NCBI GenBank assembly: GCA_016618085.1
Contig: JABLTG010000075.1
Location: 29,400-93,399, forward strand
Origin: Neovahlkampfia damariscottae
Taxonomy: Eukaryota > Heterolobosea > Selenaionea > Neovahlkampfiida > Neovahlkampfiidae
Reading direction: 5' to 3'
Length of the DNA stretch: 64,000 nucleotides
Shown: one piece after another, positions 32,802-43,715 of the stretch
Position numbering within the stretch: the stretch's first letter is position 1
How the letters are laid out: the number at the start of each line of letters is the position of its first letter
Notes under the pieces: model-generated
Seen by the model: only the letters and a program-made list of their open reading frames with translations
Database searches by the model: none
Told to the model about the DNA's origin: nothing
Made by a program: the position numbers and the translations under genes

Positions 32802-33450
32802 TTATAAATCTTGAAGAATTGATACAAACCCTGGGTTGGGATTAGCTTTGAAATACTGTTTGACAACTAAATGAAAGGCGTCTTCGGGAGAGTAATTCTT
32901 TTCCATTATCAAATAGGCACAAACAACGGCTGTTGATCTTGAAATACCTGAAATACAATGTACTAAAACTTTACCACCTGTTTTCTCAACTTCTTTAAGA
33001 AAATTGTTTGTTTGATCAAAGAATTTTGATATATCATAATCTAAAAATAAATAAGAATTCAAAATTCTTTCAAACCTTCTCTGTCCATTGCTAAAAACCC
33101 TAAATATTTATATTTAGTTTCATCATAAAGGTGTTTTCCATAAACTACCATGTTCTTTCTTTCCAAATGTTTCTTTGGAATTTGAGCACAATTTACTTGA
33201 TGATTAAATTTTGTTTTTTTTTTTTACTGATATTATAAATGTCTAGTTCTTCAAGTCTTTTCAAATTTACAGCTGCTTCAGCGCTTCCAATATAAAGAAA
33301 ATCAAGAATTTGATGTGGTTCGTTTATGTTATATTTTACAGTTGAAAATTCCTTTTTGTAAATTGAGTGATATCTGTCAAAAGGATTTTCTTTTGGATAA
33401 ACTTTTTTTTCAATTGTTTTATCTTTTTTTATTTCATTTGAAGAAGACAT
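32802..33450 (-). CDS. dual-specificity protein phosphatase
   Basis: Exons 33450-33228, 33195-33076 and 33040-32802 (introns 32 and 35 nt) give 193 residues. The active-site loop HCISGISRS (142-150) carries the nucleophilic Cys143 and Arg149 in the HCxxGxSRS form of DUSP/atypical MAP-kinase phosphatases. The upstream EPHQILDFLYIGSAEAAVNLKRL matches the DSP substrate-entry region (usually ILpfLYLGs), and the aspartate-rich MDREDYDISKFF segment supplies the general acid. It lacks a CH2 docking domain, so it is a small atypical DUSP acting on phospho-Ser/Thr/Tyr. An antisense CCAATAA lies at 33497-33503, upstream of the start. Confidence 0.9.
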
Positions 33451-33554
33451 TCAATCCTTTTTGTTGAAAAAAAACCAGTAAAAAAAAACAGTTCGACCAA
33501 TAAAAATCATTTTCTCAGATCTATTTGAAAAATAAATTTATTTTTAGGAAAAAT

Positions 33555-36500
33555 TTAATCTTTAAAGAAAATTCTTGAAGCAGAAAAAGAAAATAATAAT
33601 AATTCATTTTCTCTTAAATAAGTTTTAACTTTGTTTAAAGTTAATTTCATATAATTATCATGATCATCTTTTTCTTCTTGTTTTCTATCAATTTTTTGTT
33701 TTTTTGATTTCATTGATTCTTGTAATTTATCAAATTCTTCATTATATAATTTTTCAACTGATTCAAACCAATGTAAAGAATCAAAAGCAGAATTTTGATT
33801 TAAAATTTTTAAAATGAAAGCAACACCCAATGCAAAACCATCTTCTGTAAAATTTGCTTCTTTACCAGAACGAACCATTTTATCTTTTGCAATAATCATA
33901 TTTTCAATATAAGAAATAGTTAAAGGTGGAATGATTAAATAAAAATTTTTTAAATGTTGATTTTCTTCTTTGTTTAATTCAGTTGTCAATACTTTATCTA
34001 ACAATTTAAAATAATCAGATCCTTCTGCAAATTTCTTTTTCATATTAGTAACTGAATCTTTTAAATTTTTAGCTGCATTTATTGATTCTTCTGATAAATT
34101 ATCTTCTTTAACTAATTCATCAAATTCTTCAATATGATCTAAATTTGGAACATATTTTATTGCTTCTGAAATATAACGTAAACCACCTGCTCTAACCATT
34201 CTAACATATCCCAATGCATTTCCAATTTCAATAATTAAATTTCTGAATAAACCTAAATATGATTCTTTTCCTTCATGTAATCCTAATTTTTTAATATCTT
34301 TTAAAAATTTTTGTGCTCTTGATAATGGATATTTATTATCTAATTTTGATGCATTTTCTTTATAAAATCTTGAATCTTTAATCAATCTACTTTTGATATG
34401 ATCATCATATAAAAATTGTGAAAATATATAAAACTTCTTTCCAAGAAATTTATAAACAAAATTAACAGTTGTATTCATTATACCTGTACCATGTGTACGA
34501 ATTGAATTTGAAACATGTGAAATATTAATTGAATTTAAATTTTTTGCATCTGTAAATGAACATCTTTCAATGAATCCATTAACATTTAAATTATAAGAAT
34601 ATTTTGAAACAAAAATATGAATATTTTTTGTAATTAATAAAATATCTAATCCTTGTTCTAATGTTTGACTTGGTAAATAAACATTACTTAATTTTAATCC
34701 AAATTTTGATTGTGCTAAATTTCTCATTTGTTCATAAGATTTCCAATCTGAATTTGTAATTGCTGTTAAATCATAAAATAATTTGTTTAAATAAAATTCA
34801 ACTATTTTTTCAAAATCAATATAATTTTCAAAAAATAAAATTGGTCGAATTTTAAAAAATGAAGATAAATCTTTGGTTAATTTCATTGGTTCTTTTTGAG
34901 TTCCTAATACTGTTGTATGAATTAAAAGACGTAATTCTTTTTCAATTTCTTCACATAATGGATTTGAAATTGAATCTTCAATCAATTCATAAATATATTT
35001 TTCATAATTTATGAATAATTCATCATTTTTTAAATGTATTGCTGATTTTAATACTTGTTTACAATCTTGTAAGGCAGATAAAACATGACAAAGTTCTTGT
35101 GATCTAGCTGGATGTTTATAAATATCTTTGAAATAAATTTCAAATATTTCTCTACTCCAATAAATGAAAGAACAATCTGTTGCACTGGTTAAAAGATTTT
35201 CAAAATTTGATAAAATTTCTAATTTTGAAACTAAACTTCTAATTTCTTCATATGAAGTATCTTTTAAGAAAGTTGTTGATTGTGATAAGGCAATTGGTAA
35301 ACATAATCTTAATAATAAAATTCTCTTTTTTGAAGGTGGATTGCTTATAATTTCAAGTGATAGTAATATTGCAGTTAATTGATCATATTCTTGTGGTGTA
35401 TATTTCTTTTTTGCTTCAATTTTATGTTTAATAGGAACTAAAAGTTTTTGAATTTTATATGAAAGTAATTCAGTAACAAATGACATTAATTGTGCAATTG
35501 AACCACTTTTTCTTTGAAATGAACTTTCAATTGATTTTAACATTTCAATACATTTACATATATTAATAATATCATCAACTGATAATGCTTTATCACATTC
35601 AATGTGTAAATATGTAATAGTTTTTAATAAATCTGATAAATTGTATGCCATAAAAATACCTTCCATCATTAATGATCCTTCAATTCCAAGAACATCTCTT
35701 CCTTCATCTCCAACTGAAAATGATGATTCAATTCTTGATTCCCATTGACAAATTTGTGCATAATATAATTTTACTTTTTTTCCTAAATTATCATTTAATT
35801 GTTTTAAAACTGCATTTTTTGAATCTGAAACATCTTTCTTTGGATTTTTAACATAATTATTTTTTAACATGGTTTTGAAATATGTTGTATTATATAAAAA
35901 TTCACCAAAAGAAAATGTTGTATTTCCATAAATATGGATAAGTGGTATTTTCTTTGAAAGTGTCCAAACTTGCCAAAAGAATTTTTTATCATCTTCTCTA
36001 AATAAACGTTCATGTAAAATGTATAAAGCAGTAAATCCAATTAAATTATATCTTTTACCACATTCATCTGATTTATCAATAGAAGATACAATTGTTTCAA
36101 AAATTGTTTTTAAATTAAATCTGAATTCATTTTGAAAAAGTTGATTTGTTTGAACTTCAATTTTGTTATTTAAATCATCAAATGATCTGCTAATACATCC
36201 AATGAATATATTTTGTTCTAAAATATCACCTTCAATTTTTTGTAATAAGTATTGAATTTTTCCGGCTTTTGAAGCATCACTTCCATATTGTTCTGGATCA
36301 TCCATGACCTTTGAAATCATTCTTTTATAAAGAGTTAAAGAATTTCCTATAGTTTGATTTTGAGCAATCATTTCATCCAAAGCAATCAAAACACCTTTAA
36401 AATATTATTTTATTTTTTTTTTGCAAACCTAAAAATTCACCAAAAGTTTTGTAAACTGCTAAAAAATGAACATGTGAAAATCTCATTAAATCAAATCTAT

Positions 36501-37089
36501 CTTTTTCAAGTTTGTTGAATTTTGAGTATAACGAAGCTAATTGTTGAACTACGTTTTTTACTACAATATTACAACGTTCACAAAAGTTCCAGAGACTCAT
36601 AAATGTTGGCAGTGTCTTTGAAAACATGAGTTGTGGTTCACCATCTTCTAATTCTTTTATTGATTCTCCAAAAATATTTAAAATTGGATAGTAGTTTTCT
36701 TTGGCCTATTTTTTTGATTTTAAAATAAAATAATAATTAAAAATTACAATTTCCTGTAATGTATTCATTTCATTACATAAATAAGACAAAGTCATAACGA
36801 CTTTACGTAAAAGTTCATTTTCTGTGGTCAACAAGTCAGGAATCGCATCTTTTTGAGTAGGAACATGATTAAATTTAATAGGAAACTGTGTTTCATCCCA
36901 TACAGCTGAAAAATCTTCTTCAGAATTTGAGTAGTCAAGTAATTTTTGTTTCAGTGTCGTTTGATGAGTTTGAATGAATCCTTCAAAGTTATCTGTATGC
37001 GATTCTTGGATAGTTTTCTCAGCATTTTCAATGAATTTATCAAATAAGTAAACACTTTGACCTCCTCTTGGTGTTTTTTCAACACTCAT
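33555..37089 (-). CDS. WASHC4: WASH complex subunit SWIP (WASHC4)
   Basis: Exons 37089-36748, 36705-36429 and 36394-33555 (introns 42 and 34 nt) give 1,152 residues, close to the ~1,170 of animal SWIP. Diagnostic blocks include TGIMNTTVNFVYKFLGKKFY, FSQFLYDDHIKSRLIKDSRF, EIGNALGYVRMVRAGGLRY and, across intron 2, the LIALDEMIAQN segment. SWIP is a core subunit of the pentameric WASH regulatory complex, which drives Arp2/3 actin assembly on endosomes for retromer sorting. The protein is all-helical, as expected. It shares a 56-nt divergent gap with the complex I subunit gene, containing a CCAATAA read on the minus strand (37105-37111). The actin link fits the AIP1 gene elsewhere in the window. 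Confidence 0.95.
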
Positions 37090-37145
37090 AAATTTACTTG
37101 ATGTTTATTGGTTTATTTTTTCATTCAACCTTCCAAACATTTATT

Positions 37146-37612
37146 ATGTCCGTAACAAAACCTGCTATTGGTCTTTTATATAGAAAATGTTTGAAACAAT
37201 TGAAACATTATATTAGAGAAAATGATTTAGTTTGTAGAGAAGCTCAAAAAATCAGAGACGAATTTGACGAACACAGGTATTTAAAAAAAAAAAAAAATTA
37301 AATTAAAAAAAAAAGAAATGAAGTTGACCCTGGAAAAATAGATTTTCTTGTAAAAAGAACTGAATTTTGGTTATATGAAGTTCAACATCCAAGACCTTAT
37401 ATTAGTATTTTTTTTTTTATTTTAAAACTTTTTCAACAATAGTTCCTCATGATGAAGGTGGTACATTGTTTATGAGATACGTTCAAATGTCAGATGCGAT
37501 GCTGAAAGAAAATTCACAACTTTATGATTTTGATAAAGAAGTTCTTGCTTTTGAAAAGAAATATAATGATTTAAAACTTAAACAACAACAAGAAAGTACA
37601 CAAGAAAATTAA
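37146..37612 (+). CDS. NDUFB9: complex I LYR subunit NDUFB9-like
   Basis: Exons 37146-37276, 37316-37404 and 37443-37612 (introns 39 and 38 nt) give 129 residues. The start MSVTKPAIGLLYRKCLKQLK contains the LYR motif, followed by RDEFDEHR, and the later segment EFWLYEVQHPRPYI...PHDEGGTLFMRY matches the NDUFB9/B22 signature ([25 protein letters not shown] type). This accessory subunit sits in the membrane arm of mitochondrial NADH dehydrogenase and binds the acyl carrier protein. It is good evidence for aerobic mitochondria. The stop (37610-37612) lies 5 nt before the stop of the facing gene. Confidence 0.85.
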
Positions 37613-37617
37613 AAAAC

Positions 37618-38524
37618 TTAATTTTTTTTTCGAATACAATCATTACAAATCCATCCATTCGTATATTCTAATACTTCTTCGTTTGGTGTTAAACAAATGT
37701 AACAAAATCTTGATTGACAATTTGAGCAAACAAAAAAAGTCAATAGTTGCTGTCTTTTACATTGTTTACATTCATCAAAATAAGTTCGTTCATTTATTTC
37801 ACTTTTTCTAACTTTTGTGGGTTGAATTTCTGAAAGTTGTTTTTTTGGAGCAGCAACAACAGGAAGAGTTTTTTTTGTTTTGTTTGATTCTTTTAATTTT
37901 TGCTTCGGATTTCTGAAGTATTTTGAAACAAACTCAGAACGAAAAAAATTAGTTCCATTGTCAGTGTCAGCATTTCGAATTAAAGTAATAAAAAAATTAT
38001 AGTTCTCTGCAAAAACATTCAGATAATTTGGATACTTTGAGCTTAGCTATAGAATAATTTAATCAAAATTAAATTCTTTTTTTTACTTTTTCAAGTATTG
38101 ATTGTTCATCTTCTCCATCCAATAACAAAACAAATAAATCCATCCAAATATCAGACTTCTCTTTGAAATCTTTGTAAAAATCTACATAACTGGGATCTGG
38201 ATCCATTAATTTATAATATATTCCATTTTCTGTTAGTATCCAAATCCCATATAACGATTTATCAGTGCTTCCAAAATCATATGTATAATTTAAAGTCCTA
38301 CTTAAAATTACTTCAGCTTTTGGAGTATTTTCTTTTGACGGTATCAAAACTCCTTCAAAAGTTAAATTTTGAACTGTTTCTATATCTTCAATTTTCACCT
38401 TTTTTCTTCCATTTGTCATTTCATAAGCAGAGAAATTTGTTAAGTATCGTAATGGACCTTCTCCATCTTTTGCATAAAAATCGTAACTTGAAGGAATTGT
38501 TATTTCTTTAAAGTACTTTTTCAT
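37618..38524 (-). CDS. DNMT1-RFTS-like plus 4CXXC_R1 zinc-finger protein
   Basis: Exons 38524-38087 and 38046-37618 (39-nt intron) give 288 residues. The first ~190 residues match the replication-foci targeting domain of DNMT1 (RFTS): GPLRYLTNFSAYEMTNG, FEGVLIPSKE, then LYGIWILTENGIYYKLMDP and a helical region. The C-terminal ~50 residues hold a cysteine cluster, CKQC-x10-CSNC-x4-FCYICL...WICNDC, which resembles the 4CXXC_R1 zinc finger of CDCA7. No methyltransferase domain is present and the protein ends right after the finger. A chromatin reader that links DNA replication or methylation marks to a CDCA7-type DNA-binding module is inferred. It would be nuclear. The family calls are by pattern only. 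Confidence 0.65.
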
Positions 38525-38560
38525 TCAGCTCTTTGGCCAATAAGAAATCAAATCGATATT
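38525..38560. promoter_or_regulatory. 36-nt bidirectional promoter
   Basis: This gap lies between the divergent ATGs at 38524 (minus) and 38561 (plus) and contains CCAATAA (38537-38543). It is the second such minimal divergent promoter in the window. Confidence 0.6.
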
Positions 38561-38950
38561 ATGGGAAATTTATCAACTGAAGAGTTTGATGAAGAAGAAG
38601 CAATTGAAAGTTTTCAAAAAACACTCCATAAAAGTGGTTTACTAGTTCCTTTTGAAATGAGGTTGAAAAAAGAAGGTTTATACCCTAAACTTGAAATGTA
38701 CAGAGCAATTCAAAAATTCAAAAGTTTGGATGATGAAAAAGAAAGAGAAGATGGTGCAAAATTATTCACTGTGAAATTTGGCAAAGAAATACCAAAAAAT
38801 ATCAACTTAAAAGAAAAACAATTTGTGGATGAAAAATATTACGAAGAACTGGAACGAGATTGTCTTGAAAAATTGATTAGAAGTCATGAAAAATATCGAA
38901 TGTTGCCATATTACAAACAACATTCCGAAAATTTTTATCCTGAAGATTAA
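38561..38950 (+). CDS. small myristoylated RGS-like protein
   Basis: A single exon of 129 residues. The N-terminus MGNLSTEEF fits an N-myristoylation signal (Gly2, small residues at 5-6), suggesting membrane attachment. The remaining ~110 residues form an all-helical domain whose order and spacing (LVPFEMRLKKEGLYPKLEMY ... FKSLDDEKEREDGAKLF ... NINLKEKQF ... LERDCLEKLIRSHEKYRML) fit a compact RGS domain, the GTPase-activating module for G-alpha proteins. The typical RGS catalytic Asn residues are not obvious, so it may bind without activating. It could cooperate with the larger RGS protein at 15.6-17.4 kb. Confidence 0.55.
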   Translation: MGNLSTEEFDEEEAIESFQKTLHKSGLLVPFEMRLKKEGLYPKLEMYRAIQKFKSLDDEKEREDGAKLFTVKFGKEIPKNINLKEKQFVDEKYYEELERDCLEKLIRSHEKYRMLPYYKQHSENFYPED

Positions 38951-39034
38951 AACTGTAAATAAGAAAAATTAGAATTTTAAAGAAAATAAAAATTCAAATT
39001 TATTATTTAATCACTTCAACTTAGAATAGTTCGA

Positions 39035-39041
39035 CCAATCA
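39035..39041 (+). promoter_or_regulatory. CCAATCA element of the eIF5B-like gene
   Basis: CCAATCA lies 16 nt upstream of ATG 39058, on the coding strand, and is an exact copy of the window-wide element. Confidence 0.5.
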
Positions 39042-39057
39042 AAGCTCGGTTTACAAA

Positions 39058-40224
39058 ATGAAAAACTCAAAATTTTTTATGTTGTCAAATGCAAAAGGTG
39101 ATAAACCAAAAGTCAACAGTGCAAGAAAGGATTTTGTTAAAACAACTGAAAAAACAAAAAAAAAGACCGAAGAAACAAAAAAAACAGAACAAAAAAAACC
39201 AAAAAGTTCCGGACCAAATCTTGAAGCAATCAGAGCACAACAACAAAAAAAGAAAAATGAAGAATTAAAAAATCAAAAATTAAATGAAAAAGAAAAAGAA
39301 AATTTAAAAGAACTTGAAGAAAAAATTAAACATCAAGTTTTTATTTTTGAAGAAAAATACAAACCAAATTTTTTAAATATTTTATCATCACCAAATCAAG
39401 AAAAAGAAGAAAAACAAAAATCAATTTCAAAATTAAAAGAAATTTTAGAAGAAATTGAAGAAATTGAAGATGATGATCAATTTGAAAGACTCCAAAACTT
39501 TTCTTATCAATTAATTAAAATTATAAAATTAGAAAGAGGTTTTTATTTAAAAACAGATACAATCGAAAATCTTATTCTCATTTTAAATGATTTTTCAAAG
39601 CATAGAATTCCAATTTCAAATATCAGTTTGGATTCTTCTATTACTTCAAAAGATTTGGAAATTCCAATAAAAATTGGAAAAAAATTCCGTGAATTTGGTT
39701 TAATTCTTGGCTATAATACCACCATTGAAGAAGATTTAGATGAAAAATACATCATTCAATCAAAAAATACAGAAGAAATTATCAAAAGAGTCCAAAATCA
39801 CATTACGAGTTTCGATAAAAATGTACCAATTTTTCCTTGCGCTTTAGAAATTATAAATTTTAAAAAAACTGAAAAAAACATTGAAGTTGAAGTGAATATC
39901 GTTGATGGTAGAATTTCCATTTCAACTCCAATTTCGATGTACATTGAAGAAGATGAAGAAACATCAGAAGATACAATAGATTTTGGAGAAATTAAAGAAA
40001 TAATTTCTGATAACAAACAAGTTAAAGAATGTTTCCATGGCAATAAAGCCGTCATTAAATTCGATTTAATTGATATTCCTGATAACTTTGGAAAAAATCA
40101 TTTTCTTTATAGTAAAATCAGTAGAAAGTCTATTGATCAATTGAAGAGTGAATTTAAAGATGAAATCACATATCAAGATGCTATTTTAATTCAAAAAATT
40201 AAAAAGAGATTCAATGTCGAATAA
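39058..40224 (+). CDS. eIF5B-like protein lacking the GTPase domain
   Basis: A single exon of 388 residues. A Lys/Glu-rich N-terminus (about 1-100), as in eIF5B, is followed by a helical region. Residues ~165-255 resemble eIF5B domain III (ENLILILNDFSKHRIPISNI, FGLILGYNTTIEED, EIIKRV), and residues ~260-388 resemble domain IV, which contacts eIF1A and initiator tRNA. The end HFLYSKISRKSIDQLKSEFK...QKIKKRFNVE matches the conserved eIF5B tail (LVSKISRQSIDALKDWF type). The G domain and its GxxxxGKT motif are absent: there is no P-loop anywhere in the frame, and the start is fixed by a promoter element. The protein could bind eIF1A or the ribosome as a competitor or storage factor. That role is inferred. 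Confidence 0.7.
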   Translation: MKNSKFFMLSNAKGDKPKVNSARKDFVKTTEKTKKKTEETKKTEQKKPKSSGPNLEAIRAQQQKKKNEELKNQKLNEKEKENLKELEEKIKHQVFIFEEKYKPNFLNILSSPNQEKEEKQKSISKLKEILEEIEEIEDDDQFERLQNFSYQLIKIIKLERGFYLKTDTIENLILILNDFSKHRIPISNISLDSSITSKDLEIPIKIGKKFREFGLILGYNTTIEEDLDEKYIIQSKNTEEIIKRVQNHITSFDKNVPIFPCALEIINFKKTEKNIEVEVNIVDGRISISTPISMYIEEDEETSEDTIDFGEIKEIISDNKQVKECFHGNKAVIKFDLIDIPDNFGKNHFLYSKISRKSIDQLKSEFKDEITYQDAILIQKIKKRFNVE

Positions 40225-40256
40225 AACAACCTTTTTTAGAATCTTTTTTTTTTTAA

Positions 40257-40263
40257 CCAATCA
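40257..40263 (+). promoter_or_regulatory. CCAATCA element of the TPR-MYND gene
   Basis: CCAATCA lies 17 nt upstream of ATG 40281 and 32 nt after the preceding gene's stop, so the tandem gene has its own promoter rather than being co-transcribed. Confidence 0.5.
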
Positions 40264-40280
40264 ACAAACATTAGGTGAAA

Positions 40281-42357
40281 ATGTTCAATATGCTTAACAT
40301 GTTCTCTGGTTCTGATTATGAATGTCCAGATCCAAATTGTTTCTTTTGTATCATGAAAGAACAAGATAATGAAAAAAAAGGAAAAAAATTAACAAAATAC
40401 TTAAAAGAAGTACCAACATCATTAAAAGAAGGACACGTTTTTTTATTTAGTAGTTTATATAATAATCCAATGTCTGTCTACCCTTTTGTTCAATGTGGTG
40501 TTATTGAAAGTATTTTAAATATTCTAGATGTTTCAATTACAAATTCTCGATGGATTAATGAAGACCAAAATAGATATGTTCCTTTTTACTCCATTGAAAT
40601 ATTAACCATTTTAATTACAACTCAAAAGCACCCAGACTTTTTGAAAATCTTCAAAAAAAATGATGGACTAAAAATCATTTTACGTTGTTTAAGATTTTCA
40701 AAATATTTCAGCTGGCTTTGTATTCACTCTATTTTCAAGGTAATTTTAATTTTCATTCCAATTTTTTTTCCAGTTTTTAATGGCATACTCTTCATTTGTT
40801 TATAGTTTTGAAGCAGAAAAAGAAGACGTTCAAAATCTTCTTAGATATACAGCTTTTTCAAATGATGTTGTTTATTTGAGATTTTATCAATGGCCTTCAA
40901 GAAGAGATTGGACAGTTGATATGCTTTCAAAAATATACAGTAACAGACAACACATGGATTGTAAAAGAATAAAAAAAAAAATTAAAATTCTATTAATAGA
41001 TAACAAAGATAAAGAAGATGAAACAGCATTATCATTTGGAAGAGAAATTCAATTATCTGGGATTGTTTGTCTTGATAAAATATCATCAGATTCACTCAAA
41101 GATTCATTACCACTTTTTTTGAAATTATTCAATTCAATGTTTGAAAGAGCTACTAATTTACATTTTTTTATTCATTTTTTTGGTATGGTTTTGAAAGTTT
41201 TAGATGATTCTACTGTTGAAGATTTTTTAAAGTCAACAAATTTTTTTAAAATTTTAGATGATTGTTGTAGGTCAGCTTTGATGACTACTGATGAATTTCA
41301 TTTTTTAAAAATAATCAACTTTTTAATTTCAAACGAAAAGAGTTCAAAAATTGTTTTAGATCATATTGGAGATAGTTTAGTTCATTTATTTCCAGATAAA
41401 AATATTTTAAAAAAAATAATAGGATTAAACTATGATCAAAAAGTTATTAAAAAAGCAAAACAATTTTCAAAAAAGAAATTTGGAAAATTAGAAGAAGCTA
41501 AACATTTTAAAGATAAAGGAAATGCTGAATTAGTTAATAAGAATTTGTCAAAAGCAGTTGAATACTATTCAAAATCAATAGCATGTAATCCAAATGATGA
41601 ATCATTCATTTCAATTTGTTATTCAAATAGATCTGAATGTTATTTAAGATTAAACAAATATCAACTTGCAATTGAAGATTCAACAACTTCTATTGCTTAT
41701 AACCCAATGAATGGTAAAAGTTATTACAGAAGAGCAAAAGCATTAAATGAAATTGGAAAAGAAATATTTGCGTTACTTGATTTACAAAAATGTCAAAAAT
41801 TAAAAATGAATTTTGGAGCATTAAAATCATCAATTGAACAAAAACTCTTTGATAAAAATACTTTATTCTCTGAAATTAAGTATGGTAAAAAAGTACCTGA
41901 AGATGATGATAGAATGGGTGTAAAGAAAAATCTTCCAGTATGTCATTGTGATGATTATGATGATGATAAAATTCCTAAAATCAAAGATACATTCAAATAT
42001 ATTTTCAGTAAAATGAATGATAATTCAATTGTGAAAGTTGATAAAATGATAAAAGAAAGAATTGAAAAAGGAATTGAAGAAAAAGAACAAGTAGAAACAA
42101 AAAATGTTTATGAAGAAAAAATGTCGTTACTTTCTGATCCAAAATTCATTAAAAAAAGTTTAGATAAAATGAAAAAGGATTCATCTCCAAAGGAAACTCC
42201 AAAGAAACAATTTTGTAGTTGGTGCAAGAAGGAAGAACCAAATCCAAAAGATTTCTTATTATGTTCTGTTTGTCGCAAAGTTAGATATTGTGGAAAAGAA
42301 TGTCAATTAACTCATTGGAAAAATGGACATAAAAAAGAATGTGGAAATAAAAAATAA
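40281..42357 (+). CDS. TPR and MYND-finger protein
   Basis: Exons 40281-40739 and 40774-42357 (34-nt intron) give 680 residues. The N-terminal ~390 residues look like a helical ARM-type solenoid (HVFLFSSLYNNPMSVYPFVQ ...), with a small Cys cluster near the start (ECPDPNCFFC). A three-repeat TPR block follows at about 395-515 (KHFKDKGNAELVNKNLSKAV, ISICYSNRSECYLRLNKYQL), typical of HSP90/HSP70 tail binding. The last ~45 residues are a MYND zinc finger (CSWCKKEE...LLCSVCRKVRYCGKECQLTHW...HKKEC), a proline-peptide-binding module. A chaperone-linked adaptor is inferred. The next gene downstream also encodes a MYND finger. Confidence 0.83.
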
Positions 42358-42475
42358 ACTTTCAATTATTGATTAAATTTAATTAATAAATAATCGAACT
42401 TTGATTGGTATTGATGAAAGTTGGTTTTAAAAAAAAGAAAAAAAAAACTTTGATTGGTAAATTGTTCAACCTCCA

Positions 42476-43575
42476 ATGAAACAATGTTGTTCTTGCAAAA
42501 AACAAGACAAAAAGCTCATGAAATGTAGTTTATGTCTACAAGTATATTATTGTTCAAAAGAATGTCAAATAAAAGATTGGAAAAAACACAAATTATATTG
42601 CCAAAAAAACAAAAAAAAATTTGAAGAAAAAATTAAATTTGAAAAAAAAATTCCTCCAAATGATCTTGAAGACGGTAAATTGAATAAAAATTAACAAAAA
42701 TAGGATTTGATATTGATCTAAGAGATAAAAAAACCGGTTTTAGAGTTTATCCACCTTTCGAAACAGACGAATTGGACTCCAAATATCCTTCACCTTTTAA
42801 AAACTTCAATTTATCTCAAAAGTCATTTAAAATAATCAAAGAAGTTGATAAAAATTTAACACTTTTACCAAAATTATTAAAAATACCATTTGACTTAAAA
42901 CTATATTCAAAAAATGAAGAGAAATGTTATGAGTGTTATGAAAAAGCAATAGACCTTTTTTATACTAAAACACCAGAACAATTAAAACCTTACTCAGAAG
43001 AGATTTGGACTTTCATTTTAAATATTGTCACACTTTATGATATTGCTGATGAAAAAGAGACAGTTCCAGATAAAAATGTTCAAGAATGGTATTTTGAAGG
43101 ATTTTATCAAACAATTCACAATGCTCAAAAGAATCCATTTTTAACAGATTTGATATTTGAGAAAATTAAAAAATTCAAACCGAATGAAATTCCAAATGGG
43201 TTGATTGAAATGTTTGAAAATTTCATTCCAATTGACAAAGAAGAAATGATTTATGATTATTTTTCACAAATCTTGGAAAAAGCAGAAGAATTGAATCCAA
43301 TTACAGTTGCTAATATTGTTAGTGCATTGTTTGAAAAAGGTGCGAAATACAAAGATGTTGTTAGATCTGCTTATGAAAAGAATGCTGTCGATTTAAGTCA
43401 TGTTGGGTATTCAGAGTATTTAGGGTCAATCAATGAAGATGTTGATGAGAAAGATCCATTGATTGTTTACATGACGGCTTGCTCAGATATTTATTTTGCA
43501 GCAAGAAGAAAAAATTTTGAAATGATGCAATTATTTTCAAAAATATCGACAATGATGAATTTTGAAGGCAATTGA
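42476..43575 (+). CDS. MYND-finger helical protein
   Basis: Exons 42476-42674 and 42704-43575 (29-nt intron) give 356 residues, ending in TGA. The MYND zinc finger is at the very N-terminus (CCSCKKQDKKLMKCSLCLQV then YYCSKECQIKDWKKHKLYC). The remaining ~300 residues are helical and unrecognised (for example KPYSEEIWTFILNIVTLYDI, PNGLIEMFENFIPIDKEEM, LGSINEDVDEKDPLIVYMTA). No SET domain is present, so it is not a SMYD methyltransferase. Tandem placement next to another MYND gene suggests an old local duplication of the finger with divergent partners. An antisense CCAATCA copy (42450-42456) is upstream. Confidence 0.78.
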
Positions 43576-43601
43576 GATACTGCCTAGTTTTTATTCGTCA
43601 A

Positions 43602-43612
43602 TTTTTCGCGCC
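43602..43612 (+). promoter_or_regulatory. E2F-like site TTTTTCGCGCC
   Basis: TTTTTCGCGCC, with the exact E2F core TTTCGCGC, lies about 104 nt upstream of the RING-finger ATG. CG-rich 8-mers are rare in this AT-rich DNA, so the match stands out. An antisense CCAATCA (about 43626-43632) lies just downstream. Binding is inferred, not shown. Confidence 0.4.
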
Positions 43613-43715
43613 GTGTCATTAATTCTGATTGGATAACACTTCAAAATTTTTGTTGAAGTAGTTCTTTAAATAGGAACTAATCAGATTTTTATCTTACTGC
43701 ATTATTTTTTGAAAC

